Shown here piece after piece: positions 1 through 7,647 of a DNA stretch of 10,744 nucleotides; the first letter of the stretch is position 1, and each line of letters starts with the position of its first letter. The position numbers and the translations under genes were made by a program. Source of the stretch: Buchnera aphidicola (Chaetosiphella stipae setosa). Its GTDB lineage: Bacteria > Pseudomonadota > Gammaproteobacteria > Enterobacterales > Enterobacteriaceae. The notes under the pieces were generated by a model. It made no database searches, had not been told where the DNA came from, and saw nothing but the letters and a program-made list of their open reading frames with translations. The stretch is taken from assembly GCF_964059095.1 (NCBI RefSeq), contig NZ_OZ060394.1, forward strand, positions 451,257 to 462,000, written 5' to 3'.

Positions 1-67
1 AAAAAAAAAAAAAGAAAAAAAAATTTTCATAAAGAACTGTATTTGATAAAAAATTTTTTAAAAAAAA

Positions 68-1327
68 TTAAGAACGCTTCATCATATCAAAAAACTCATG
101 ATTTGTCTTTGTCATAGATAACTTATTTATTAAAAACTCCATAGCATCAATTTCAGACATCGGATGAATAATTTTTCTTAAAATCCACATTTTTTTCAAT
201 TCGTCAACAGAGGTTAATAACTCTTCTTTTCTTGTTCCTGAACGGTTATAATCAATAGCTGGAAATACTCTTTTTTCTGCAATTTTTCTTGACAATGGAA
301 GTTCCATATTTCCAGTTCCTTTAAACTCTTCATAAATTACTTCATCCATTTTTGATCCAGTATCAATTAACGCAGTTGCAATAATAGTTAAACTTCCGCC
401 TTCTTGAACATTCCTTGCGGCCCCAAAAAATCTTTTAGGTCTATGTAACGCATTCGCGTCTACACCTCCGGTTAAAACTTTTCCAGAAGATGGCACAACA
501 GTATTATATGCGCGAGCTAATCGTGTTATAGAGTCTAATAAGACTATTACATCTTTTTTATGTTCAACTAATCTTTTTGCTTTCTCAATAACCATTTCAG
601 CAACCTGAACATGCCGAGAAGCTGGTTCATCAAAAGTAGATGCAATAACTTCTCCTTTAACCAATTTTTGCATCTCAGTAACTTCTTCTGGTCGTTCATC
701 AATCAATAAAACCATAAGAACACAATCCGGATGATTATATGCAATGCTTTGTGCAATGTTTTGTAAAAGCATTGTTTTTCCTGCTTTAGGAGGAGCTACA
801 ATTAAACCTCTTTGTCCTCTACCAATTGGAGAAGCTAAATCTAAAACACGCGCTGTTAAATCTTCTGTTGATCCATTTCCTCGTTCCATGCGCAAACGAG
901 AATCTGCATGTGAAGGAGTAAGATTTTCAAACAAAATTTTTCCACGAGAATTTTCCGGTTGATCATAATTTACTTTATTCACTTTCAACAATGCAAAATA
1001 TCTCTCTCCTTCTTTGGGAGGTCTTATTTTTCCAGAAATTGTATCTCCAGTACGCAAATTAAATCTTCTAATTTGGCTAGGAGAAACATATATATCATCC
1101 GGTCCTGCTAAATAAGAACTATCTGAAGATCTTAAAAATCCAAATCCATCTTGTAATATTTCTAAAACTCCGTCTCCAAAAATATCTTCTCCACTTTTTG
1201 CGTGTTGTTTTAAAATAGAAAAAATAATATCTTGTTTTCTCATACGAGCGAGATTTTCTAACCCCATATTTTCGCCAAGTATAATTAATTTAGACACTGA
1301 TGTGTTTTTAAGAGCAGTAAGATTCAT
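68..1327 (-). CDS. rho: Transcription termination factor Rho
   Basis: Hexameric RNA-dependent ATPase/helicase that releases RNA polymerase from untranslated transcripts. From the ATG at 1325-1327 the protein is 419 residues, the E. coli length, beginning MNLTALKN. A further in-frame ATG at 1358-1360 would add 11 residues with no homology and no ribosome binding site, so I reject it. The N-terminal RNA-binding domain (about 1-130) is followed by the ATPase core: Walker A APPKAGKT at 178-185, catalytic Glu211, Walker B Asp265, the Q-loop near 287-295, the R-loop FKGTGN at 335-340 and arginine finger Arg366. All key residues are present. Conservation to E. coli is far stronger than for any other protein here. 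One oddity is Pro344 in MELPLSRK, where I recall His in E. coli. It lies downstream of trxA, as in E. coli. Confidence 0.98.
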   Translation of the reverse strand: MNLTALKNTSVSKLIILGENMGLENLARMRKQDIIFSILKQHAKSGEDIFGDGVLEILQDGFGFLRSSDSSYLAGPDDIYVSPSQIRRFNLRTGDTISGKIRPPKEGERYFALLKVNKVNYDQPENSRGKILFENLTPSHADSRLRMERGNGSTEDLTARVLDLASPIGRGQRGLIVAPPKAGKTMLLQNIAQSIAYNHPDCVLMVLLIDERPEEVTEMQKLVKGEVIASTFDEPASRHVQVAEMVIEKAKRLVEHKKDVIVLLDSITRLARAYNTVVPSSGKVLTGGVDANALHRPKRFFGAARNVQEGGSLTIIATALIDTGSKMDEVIYEEFKGTGNMELPLSRKIAEKRVFPAIDYNRSGTRKEELLTSVDELKKMWILRKIIHPMSEIDAMEFLINKLSMTKTNHEFFDMMKRS

Positions 1328-1394
1328 AATGGTGGGTTTCTTAATAAAAATCGAGGTCATATTTATAAAATATAATAATATTTATTAAATTTTC

Positions 1395-1441
1395 AAAACT
1401 CTATATTTTCTATAATTAAAATAAAAAAATATAGAAGTTTT
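1395..1441 (-). repeat. Long A/T-rich hairpin in the trxA-rho spacer
   Basis: An inverted repeat pairs 1395-1409 with 1426-1441: 15 base pairs, one bulged A at 1435, and a 16-base loop. Two of the pairs are G-C. It sits between the trxA stop (1464) and the rho start (1327), so any trxA-rho mRNA would carry it. No U tract follows it on the minus strand, so it is not a classic intrinsic terminator. It could be an mRNA-stabilising or processing hairpin, or part of a rho leader. The E. coli rho leader carries an autoregulatory attenuation region, but homology to this hairpin is only inference. Confidence 0.5.
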
Positions 1442-1463
1442 AAAAAAAATTATATAAAAAATA

Positions 1464-1793
1464 TTATTTAATATATTTATTTAAAAATATTTTTAATTCT
1501 TCTTTCGAAAGAGAGCCAATATTTTTATCAATAATTTTATTTTTTTTAAATAATATTAAAGTTGGTATACTTTGAATAGAATACTTTAACGCAGAATCTG
1601 AATTTTTTTCAATATCTAATTTTAAAATATCTAATTTTTTATCATATTCATCTACAATTTCTTTTAAAACATAAGATAATGCTTTACATGGTGAACACCA
1701 AGAAGCCCAAAAATCTACTAAAACATAATTTTCACAATTTAATAAATAATCTTCTAAAGACTTATCTGTTACATTTTTAATTAAATTTTTCAT
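1464..1793 (-). CDS. trxA: Thioredoxin 1
   Basis: Small cytoplasmic protein disulfide reductase, recharged by thioredoxin reductase and NADPH. It is 109 residues, the E. coli length counting Met. The fold markers are visible: buried Asp27 in VDFWASW, the active-site CxxC at Cys33-Cys36, and the cis-proline Pro77 in SIPTLILF. The active site reads WCSPC instead of the usual WCGPC, and the glycines of the KNG and GIRGIP segments are also replaced, so the surface around the disulfide differs from E. coli. A GGTGA Shine-Dalgarno (1800-1804) lies six bases before the ATG. A weak promoter candidate lies upstream (TTGCAC at 1839-1844, TATATT at 1814-1819, spacer 19). rho follows downstream on the same strand. 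The family call is certain. Confidence 0.96.
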   Translation of the reverse strand: MKNLIKNVTDKSLEDYLLNCENYVLVDFWASWCSPCKALSYVLKEIVDEYDKKLDILKLDIEKNSDSALKYSIQSIPTLILFKKNKIIDKNIGSLSKEELKIFLNKYIK

Positions 1794-2059
1794 TTTTTAT
1801 CACCGAAAATCTTAATATATCTAAATTTTATTATCTGAGTGCAACTGAATTAAAATATTTTTTAAAAAATATTTATAAAACTTTATATGTGAAATTTTTT
1901 AATTTTTATTTTTTTTTAAAAAAAATCTAAAAAATAAAAAATTTTTTGAAAATTTATATTTACAAAAAATGTTAAAAATAAAAATCACAAAATAAAATTA
2001 ATTTTTATTTTTTATAATTAACTTATATTATAAAAATTTTTCAAATAATTAAATAAAAT
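1794..2059. other. Geneless spacer between ilvC and trxA, site of a lost rep region
   Basis: This 266-base spacer is almost pure A/T and holds no open frame that resembles a protein. In E. coli the ilvC-to-trxA interval contains ppiC, rep, gpp and rhlB, and as I recall pea-aphid Buchnera still has rep here. I can recognise no Rep helicase remnant in any frame. The spacer contains two A/T-only inverted repeats: 2009-2018 with 2027-2036 (10 pairs, 8-base loop), just past the ilvC stop, and a long imperfect T-run/A-run pairing around 1892-1950. Both are low-complexity and could arise by chance. The end nearest trxA holds the trxA leader and a slightly more GC-rich patch near 1836-1848. Confidence 0.6.
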
Positions 2060-3535
2060 TTAAGTATTTAATGAAATTCTCTTCATATCTACCATATATT
2101 TTCTTAATTTTCTACCTACTTTTTCAATTGGATGATTATAAATTTTTTCATTTATATTTTTTAACTCAATATTATCTACATCATTAGAAACTAATAAATT
2201 ACCTAAATCTCCATACTTTAAATTTAAAACAAAATTTTTTAATAAAGGAATTGCATTTTTTGAAAATAAATAATTTCCATACTCTGCTGTATCTGATATA
2301 ACTAAATTCATTTCAAATAATCTTTTTCTAGAAATTGTATTCGCAATCAATGGTAATTCATGCAAAGATTCATAATACGCTGATTCCTTTAAAATTCCAG
2401 ATTCTAACATCACCTCAAAAGCTAATTCAATTCCTGATTTTAATAAAGCAACCATGAAAACTCCGTGTTGAAAATACTCTTCTTCAGAAATTTTTTCTAA
2501 ATAATTAGGTGCATTTTCAAACATAGAAGATTTAGTTTCTCTTCTCCAAGAAAGTAAATTTTTATCTTCATTATTCCAATCTTGTATCATATTTTTAGAA
2601 AACTTTCCTGAAATAATATTATCCATATGCTTACGAAATAATGGTTTTAAAATATTTTTTAAATTCTCTGATAATTTATATGCTCGAATCTTAGACGGAT
2701 TAGATAATCTACTCATCATTAAATTAATTCCACCGTGTTTTAAAGATTCTGTCATTACTTCCCATCCATTTTGAATTAATTTTCCTGCATATCCTGGATT
2801 ATGTCCTTCTTTCACAAGATATTCATAACAAACAATAGATCCGGATTGTAATAAACCACATAATATCGTTTGTTCTCCCATTAAATCAGATTTTACTTCA
2901 GCTGAAAAAGAAGATTTTAAAACACCTGCTTTATGCGATCCAATTGCAAAAGCCCAAGCTTTAGAATATTCTAAACCTTTTTTTAAAGGATCATTTTTTT
3001 TATGTACAGCTATTAAAGTAGGAACTCCAAAACCTCTTTTATATTCTTCACGAACTTCAGTTCCAGGACATTTTGGAGCAACCATAATGACAGTAATATC
3101 ATCTCTAATCACTGCACCCATTTCTACAATATTAAAACCATGTGAATACCCTAATACAGCATTCTTTTTCATTAAAGATTGTAATTTATGCACAACAAAT
3201 TGATGTTGTTTATCTGGAGTTAAATTAATCACAAGATCAGCTGTAGGAATAAGTTCTTCGTAAGTATTGACGGAAAATTCATTATTAATAGCTCTTAACC
3301 AAGATGAATTTTTATTACGTATACTTTCTTCTCTCAAAGCATAAGAAATATTTAATCCAGAATCTCTCATATTCAATCCTTGATTTAAACCTTGAGCACC
3401 ACATCCAATAATAACAATATTTTTATTTTTTAATATCGTTAATCCATTTCTAAAATCGTCTTTATTAACAATAAAACATTGTCTCAATTCTTTAATTTTT
3501 TGACGAAAATTTAATTGATTAAAATAATTTAACAT
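2060..3535 (-). CDS. ilvC: Ketol-acid reductoisomerase, long class II form
   Basis: Second common step of valine and isoleucine synthesis: Mg-dependent alkyl migration plus reduction of acetolactate or acetohydroxybutyrate. At 491 residues it matches the long E. coli type, with a Rossmann domain (GCGAQG at 44-49) and a duplicated C-terminal knotted domain. The catalytic set falls at E. coli numbering: His132, Lys155, Asp217, Glu221, Glu389, Glu393, Ser414. In the loop that reads the 2'-phosphate of NADPH, Arg68 and Ser78 are kept, but position 69 is Glu and position 76 is Asn where E. coli has Lys and Arg, so cofactor preference may be relaxed. An AGAGG ribosome binding site lies at 3546-3550. 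It starts 69 bases after the ilvD stop and is probably cotranscribed with it; ilvY is not in the window. Confidence 0.98.
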   Translation of the reverse strand: MLNYFNQLNFRQKIKELRQCFIVNKDDFRNGLTILKNKNIVIIGCGAQGLNQGLNMRDSGLNISYALREESIRNKNSSWLRAINNEFSVNTYEELIPTADLVINLTPDKQHQFVVHKLQSLMKKNAVLGYSHGFNIVEMGAVIRDDITVIMVAPKCPGTEVREEYKRGFGVPTLIAVHKKNDPLKKGLEYSKAWAFAIGSHKAGVLKSSFSAEVKSDLMGEQTILCGLLQSGSIVCYEYLVKEGHNPGYAGKLIQNGWEVMTESLKHGGINLMMSRLSNPSKIRAYKLSENLKNILKPLFRKHMDNIISGKFSKNMIQDWNNEDKNLLSWRRETKSSMFENAPNYLEKISEEEYFQHGVFMVALLKSGIELAFEVMLESGILKESAYYESLHELPLIANTISRKRLFEMNLVISDTAEYGNYLFSKNAIPLLKNFVLNLKYGDLGNLLVSNDVDNIELKNINEKIYNHPIEKVGRKLRKYMVDMKRISLNT

Positions 3536-3604
3536 ATTTAAATAACCTCTAAATAAAATGGATCAAAATACTTTAAAAATATTTCATTTTTAATAAAAAA
3601 AATT

Positions 3605-5473
3605 TTAAATTAAAAATTTATTTAACTTCTTTCGATCTCTCACAGCACCTTTATCTGCACTAGTTGCAAAAAAAGAATAAAATTTTAAAGAATTAGGAAC
3701 CTTACGTTTACGATAAATAGGTGAAAAAGGAACCTTCTTCTTTCTCTCTAAGCTTAGACGATAATTAATTTCCTTTTGAGAAATCATTAAATTAATTTTC
3801 CTTTGAAAAATATCAATATTTATAATATCTTCATTTTGAACAATTGAAATTAATCCTTGATTTGCAGCTTCAGGAGAAATATGACCAATAGACAAACCAG
3901 AAGTTCCTCCAGAAAATCTTCCATCTGTAATAAGAGCGCAATGCTTATCTAAACCAACTGATTTTAAATATGTAGTTGGATATAACATTTCTTGCATTCC
4001 TGGACCACCTTTTGGACCTTCATAACGAATAACTATGACATCACCTTTTTTAATTTTATTATTTAATATTGCAAATGATGCTTCTTCTTGTGATTCATAA
4101 ACTTTAGCTTTTCCTTTAAATTTTTTAAGATTTTCAGGAACTCCAGCAGTTTTTACAACACAACCATCAATAGCTAAATTTCCGTATAAAATAGCTAGTC
4201 CTCCATCTTTATTATAAGCATACTTTACTGATCGTATACATCCTTTTTTTCTATCTATATCTGCTTTTTTCCAATAAAAAGACTGTGAACAAGCTTTTTT
4301 AGTTCGCAAACCCAAAGGTCCTGCTAAATACATTTTTTTTATTTTTTTATTATTTGTTGATAAAATATTATATTCCATTAATGTTTTATCTAGAGTTAAA
4401 CCAAGTATATTCTTTGTTTTAGAATTAATTAATTTTTTTTTATTTAATTCAGATAAAATAGATATTATACCACCAGCTCTATGTACATCTTCTATATGAT
4501 ATTTTGAAGTACTAGGAGAAACCTTACATAAATGAGGAACTTTCTTCGATAATGCATCTATATCTTTAATATTAAAATCAACTTTTCCTTCTCTAGCAGA
4601 AGCTAATAAATGTAAAACAGTATTTGTTGAACCACCCATTGCAATATCTAATGCCATTGCATTATTAAATGAAATTTTATTAGCTATATTTCTTGGTAAA
4701 AATTCTTGATTATTATTTTCATAAAACTCTTTTGAAATTTTTAAAATTAATTTCGCAGATTGAACAAATAATTTTTTTCTTTCTGTATGAGTAGCTAATA
4801 AAGTTCCATTTCCTGGAATTGCTAATCCTAAAACTTCTATTAAACAATTCATCGAATTTGCAGTAAACATACCTGAACAAGAACCACATGTTGGACAAGC
4901 AGATTTTTCAATTTCATCAACTTCTAAATCAGAAAAATTAGAATTAGCGCTACTTGCAATAGCATCTACTAAATCTAATTTTACATTTCTCAAAACAGAA
5001 TTTTTTGAGTTAACATTTTTACCTGCTTCCATTGGACCGCCAGAAACAAAAACAGTAGGAATATTCAATCGTAAACAACTCATCAACATACCAGGAGTAA
5101 TTTTGTCGCAATTGGAAATACATATCATAGCATCTGCACAATGTGCATTTACCATATACTCAACAGAATCTGCAATTAATTCTCGCGATGGTAAAGAATA
5201 TAGCATTCCTGAATGACCCATAGCAATTCCATCATCTATTGCTATAGTATTGAATTCTTTTGGAACTCCTCCAGATTTATATATTTCATGAGATATTATT
5301 TTCGAAACTTCTCGTAAATGAATATGCCCTGGTACAAACTCTGTAAATGAATTTACAACTGCAATAATAGGCTTCTTAAAATCTTCATCTATCATTCCAG
5401 TAGCCCTCCATAAAGATCTTGCTCCAGCCATATTCCTTCCATGTGTTGTAATTCTAGAACGATATTCAGGCAT
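3605..5473 (-). CDS. ilvD: Dihydroxy-acid dehydratase
   Basis: Third step of branched-chain amino acid synthesis: dehydrates 2,3-dihydroxy-isovalerate and -methylvalerate to the 2-keto acids. The 622 residues compare with 616 in E. coli, and conservation runs end to end, from MPEYRS to SADKGAVRD near the C-terminus. Cysteines for the Fe-S cluster are at Cys122 ([10 protein letters not shown]) and in ACPTCGSC at 192-199. The segment near residue 49 (FVPGH) lacks the extra Cys of plant-type [2Fe-2S] enzymes, which fits the oxygen-labile [4Fe-4S] class. The Mg/substrate region includes IDDGIAMGH at 79-87. An AGGGA ribosome binding site (5483-5487) is nine bases before the ATG. It is first of an ilvD-ilvC pair and lies 114 bases after tRNA-Trp. 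Its cluster probably depends on the isc genes encoded nearby. Confidence 0.98.
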   Translation of the reverse strand: MPEYRSRITTHGRNMAGARSLWRATGMIDEDFKKPIIAVVNSFTEFVPGHIHLREVSKIISHEIYKSGGVPKEFNTIAIDDGIAMGHSGMLYSLPSRELIADSVEYMVNAHCADAMICISNCDKITPGMLMSCLRLNIPTVFVSGGPMEAGKNVNSKNSVLRNVKLDLVDAIASSANSNFSDLEVDEIEKSACPTCGSCSGMFTANSMNCLIEVLGLAIPGNGTLLATHTERKKLFVQSAKLILKISKEFYENNNQEFLPRNIANKISFNNAMALDIAMGGSTNTVLHLLASAREGKVDFNIKDIDALSKKVPHLCKVSPSTSKYHIEDVHRAGGIISILSELNKKKLINSKTKNILGLTLDKTLMEYNILSTNNKKIKKMYLAGPLGLRTKKACSQSFYWKKADIDRKKGCIRSVKYAYNKDGGLAILYGNLAIDGCVVKTAGVPENLKKFKGKAKVYESQEEASFAILNNKIKKGDVIVIRYEGPKGGPGMQEMLYPTTYLKSVGLDKHCALITDGRFSGGTSGLSIGHISPEAANQGLISIVQNEDIINIDIFQRKINLMISQKEINYRLSLERKKKVPFSPIYRKRKVPNSLKFYSFFATSADKGAVRDRKKLNKFLI

Positions 5474-5561
5474 AATTTTAATTCCCTAAAAAATTTAAGA
5501 AATTTTAAAAAAAATTTTTCAGAATAAAAAAGAAAAAAATACTCTTACTACTTAAAATAGT

Positions 5562-5590
5562 ATTATAGAATTTTATTAAAATATATACAA
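5562..5590 (-). promoter_or_regulatory. Candidate sigma70 promoter for ilvD-ilvC
   Basis: On the minus strand a perfect TATAAT (5562-5567) sits 17 bases after TTGTAT (5585-5590), which keeps the TTG of the -35 consensus. The -35 box overlaps the last three bases of the tRNA-Trp gene. Transcription would start near 5555 and give a leader of about 80 nt before the ilvD ATG. A short hairpin (TACTA at 5546-5550 with TAGTA at 5558-5562) lies around the predicted start. A/T richness makes chance -10 boxes common, so this rests on the perfect -10, the optimal spacing and the location. Confidence 0.5.
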
Positions 5591-5660
5591 GGGCGGAGGG
5601 AATTGAACCCCCAACAGTCGGTTTTGGAGACCGATGCTCTACCTATTGAACTACGCCCTT
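5588..5660 (-). tRNA. trpT: tRNA-Trp (anticodon CCA)
   Basis: A 73-base cloverleaf on the minus strand. The acceptor stem AAGGGCG pairs fully with CGCCCTT. The D stem is GTTC/GAGC, the anticodon stem TCGGT/ACCGA encloses loop CTCCAAA with anticodon CCA, and the T stem GGGGG/CCCTC carries loop TTCAATT. The discriminator base is G, as in E. coli tRNA-Trp, and the body closely resembles that tRNA. The 3' CCA is not encoded (TAT follows the discriminator), so the end must be added by tRNA nucleotidyltransferase. It is followed by ilvD on the same strand. Confidence 0.97.
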
Positions 5661-5902
5661 ATTTTCTTCTATAAATATCTTATTTAAAATATATTAAATT
5701 AATTTCAATTTAAAAAAAAATCAAAATTTTTACAACTAAAAATTAAATTCTATAAAAATTCAATTTTTAATATATTATAATGTATAATATAAATATATGA
5801 AATAAATATCGAAAAATTTTTTTTAAAAATATATTATTTTTTCATAATTTTGATTAAAAAATACTTTTATAAATTATACTAAATTTTTATAAAGAAAAAA
5901 AA
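5661..5902. other. Divergent regulatory spacer between tRNA-Trp and iscS
   Basis: This 242-base, nearly pure A/T region separates the minus-strand tRNA-Trp/ilvDC unit from the plus-strand isc operon, so it should contain both promoters. No credible open frame is present. Near its middle, 5771-5779 and 5783-5791 form a perfect 9-base inverted repeat around a 3-base centre, and each half contains a TATAAT-type -10 box on opposite strands, though neither has a good -35 partner. I see no match to an IscR-type site, and no iscR gene precedes iscS here. Confidence 0.55.
5850..5880 (+). promoter_or_regulatory. Possible promoter of the isc operon
   Basis: TTGATT at 5850-5855 and TATACT at 5875-5880 resemble sigma70 boxes. 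The 19-base spacer is longer than ideal and the resulting leader would be only about 15-20 nt before the iscS ATG. It is the best candidate I can see close to the gene, but composition alone makes such matches likely. Confidence 0.3.
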
Positions 5903-7120
5903 ATGAAACTTCCAATTTATTTAGATTATGCATCAACGACTCCAGTAGATCCTGATGTAGTAAAAAAAATGAAAAAATATTTAACTATGGATGGAATATT
6001 CGGTAATCCCGCATCTCGCTCACATAAATTTGGTTGGCTATCAGAAGAAGCAATAAATCTTTCTCGATTTGAAATTGCTAAAATAATTAATGCTGATCCT
6101 AGAGAAATTATTTTTACATCTGGAGCAACTGAATCTAATAATTTAGCAATTAAAGGAATTGCATCTTTTTATAAAAAAAAAGGGAATCATATAATCACAA
6201 GTAAAACAGAACATAAATCTGTTTTAGATACATGTCGTAGTTTAGAACAAAAAAATTTTAAAATTACCTATATAACACCCAATAAAAATGGATTAATTGA
6301 TCTTCAAAAACTAAAGTCAAAAATTACAAAAAAAACAATTTTAATTTCTATTATGCATGTGAATAATGAAATTGGCGTCATACAAGATATTAAAAAAATT
6401 GCTAAAATTTGTTTATTAAAAAAAATATTTTTTCATGTAGATGCTACTCAAAGCATCGGAAAAATTTCCATTGATGTGAATAAAACAAAAATAGATTTAA
6501 TTTCTTTCTCAGCACATAAAATTTACGGACCAAAAGGAATCGGTGTTTTATATGTCCGGAAAAAACCTAGAGTACGATTACAACCTCAAATACATGGGGG
6601 GGGTCATGAAAGAGGAATGAGATCTGGAACTTTACCTGTACATCAAATTATAGGAATGAGCAAAGCTTGTCAAATTGCGCGAAAAAGACAAAAAAAAGAT
6701 TTTATAAAAATTCAAAAATTAAGAGATTTTTTATGGCATGGAATATCTCAAATTGAAGAAATTCATTTAAATAGCAATTTAAATATTAATCTTGGTGTTC
6801 CACATATTTTAAATGTAAGTTTTAATTATATTGAAGGAGAATCATTAATTATGTCTTTGAAAGAAATAGGAATTTCATCTGGTTCAGCATGTACATCAGA
6901 AAGTTTAGAACCATCTTATGTGTTAAAGGCACTTGGACTACAAGATGAATTAGCTCATAGTTCTATAAGATTTTCTATAGGAAGATTTACAACAAAAAAA
7001 GAAATTAAATTTACTATAAGATTAATAAAAAAATCTGTCAAAAAGTTACGCAATCTTTCCCCTTTATGGGAAATGTTTAAAGAAGGAATTGATTTAAATC
7101 AAGTTACTTGGAACACATAA
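5903..7120 (+). CDS. iscS: Cysteine desulfurase IscS
   Basis: PLP-dependent enzyme that takes sulfur from cysteine and passes it as a persulfide to IscU for Fe-S cluster assembly and to tRNA thiolation partners. The 405 residues compare with 404 in E. coli, starting [10 protein letters not shown]. Visible active-site residues are His104 (KTEHK), Asp180 (HVDATQ), the PLP lysine Lys206 (SAHKIYGP) and the catalytic loop Cys330 (SSGSACTS); the last is shifted by two from E. coli Cys328 by a small insertion near 291-299. The C-terminal SPLWEM segment used in partner docking is kept. The conserved [13 protein letters not shown] loop contains an unusual run of eight G bases at 6596-6603. The upstream A-rich stretch gives at most a weak ribosome binding site. 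First gene of the isc operon; iscR is absent. Confidence 0.98.
   Translation: MKLPIYLDYASTTPVDPDVVKKMKKYLTMDGIFGNPASRSHKFGWLSEEAINLSRFEIAKIINADPREIIFTSGATESNNLAIKGIASFYKKKGNHIITSKTEHKSVLDTCRSLEQKNFKITYITPNKNGLIDLQKLKSKITKKTILISIMHVNNEIGVIQDIKKIAKICLLKKIFFHVDATQSIGKISIDVNKTKIDLISFSAHKIYGPKGIGVLYVRKKPRVRLQPQIHGGGHERGMRSGTLPVHQIIGMSKACQIARKRQKKDFIKIQKLRDFLWHGISQIEEIHLNSNLNINLGVPHILNVSFNYIEGESLIMSLKEIGISSGSACTSESLEPSYVLKALGLQDELAHSSIRFSIGRFTTKKEIKFTIRLIKKSVKKLRNLSPLWEMFKEGIDLNQVTWNT
6596..6603 (+). repeat. G8 homopolymer inside iscS
   Basis: Eight consecutive G bases encode the Gly-Gly-Gly of the conserved HGGGHERG loop (GGG GGG GGT). Elsewhere in these genes glycine is usually GGA or GGT, so this G run stands out in an otherwise A/T-driven sequence. 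The reading frame is intact as given. Confidence 0.9.
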
Positions 7121-7157
7121 AAAAATTCTTAAAAATATTATCAAAAATTTTTTATAT

Positions 7158-7162
7158 AAGGA
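7158..7162 (+). promoter_or_regulatory. Ribosome binding site of iscU
   Basis: AAGGA lies nine bases before the iscU ATG. It is one of the clearest Shine-Dalgarno sequences in the window and fixes the start that matches the E. coli MAYS N-terminus. Confidence 0.7.
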
Positions 7163-7171
7163 AAAAATATT

Positions 7172-7561
7172 ATGGCATATAGTAAAGAAGTCATTGATCA
7201 TTATGAAAATCCTAGAAATGTAGGATCTTTTTCTAATAAAAAAAGCAAAAAAATTGGTAATGGATTAGTAGGAGCACCAGCATGTGGAGACGTAATGAAA
7301 CTGCAAATTAAAGTAAATAAAAAAGGAATAATTAAAGATGTACGATTTAAAACTTATGGATGTGGTTCAGCTATTGCATCAAGTTCATTAATTACAGAAT
7401 GGATTAAAGGAAAGTCTATTGCTTCAGCAGGTAAAATTAAAAATAAAAAAATTGCTCAAAAATTAAATTTACCTCCTGTAAAAATACATTGTTCTGTATT
7501 AGCCGAAAGCGCTATACAAGCAGCTATTAAAGACTATAAAAATAAAAATAAAATAAAATAA
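7172..7561 (+). CDS. iscU: Fe-S cluster assembly scaffold IscU
   Basis: Scaffold on which IscS-derived sulfur and iron form [2Fe-2S] clusters before transfer to client proteins. At 129 residues it is one longer than E. coli, from an extra residue near 25. The three cluster cysteines are Cys38 (GAPACGD), Cys64 (TYGCGSA) and Cys107 (KIHCSVL), with Asp40 next to the first. The LPPVK motif at 100-104 is intact; in E. coli this is the peptide recognised by the Hsp70 HscA, whose gene is missing from this cluster. It follows iscS by 51 bases. E. coli has iscA next, but here hscB follows after 86 bases of A/T-rich spacer with no iscA remnant that I can see. Confidence 0.98.
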   Translation: MAYSKEVIDHYENPRNVGSFSNKKSKKIGNGLVGAPACGDVMKLQIKVNKKGIIKDVRFKTYGCGSAIASSSLITEWIKGKSIASAGKIKNKKIAQKLNLPPVKIHCSVLAESAIQAAIKDYKNKNKIK

Positions 7562-7647
7562 TTTTATTAATTAAATTTTATAATCTTCTTTAAAAATATT
7601 ACCTTTTAAAACTACTTTCGAAAAAACATTATTTATAAAAAGTGCTT

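Noticed and set aside
47..60. Perfect A/T palindrome downstream of rho as a terminator
   Set aside because: It is an A6/T6 run pair with no loop or G-C pairs, of a kind found in many of the spacers here.
744..962. A 72-codon plus-strand open frame
   Set aside because: It lies wholly inside rho on the opposite strand, has no resemblance to a known protein and is explained as the antisense shadow of the ATPase core.
1328..1360. An 11-residue N-terminal extension of Rho from the upstream ATG at 1358-1360
   Set aside because: The protein from the ATG at 1325-1327 is exactly the E. coli length with the same first residues, and the upstream ATG has no ribosome binding site.
2009..2036. Ten-pair hairpin downstream of ilvC as a terminator
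   Set aside because: All pairs are A-U and no immediate U tract follows on the ilvC strand, so I mention it only as part of the spacer.
3536..3604. A possible attenuator or riboswitch in the ilvD-ilvC gap
   Set aside because: The 69-base gap holds only a ribosome binding site and A/T-rich sequence, with no leader peptide or strong stem.
7642..7647. A GTG start for hscB two codons upstream of the ATG
   Set aside because: The ATG at 7648 aligns with the E. coli MDYF start; the GTG adds two residues with no support.
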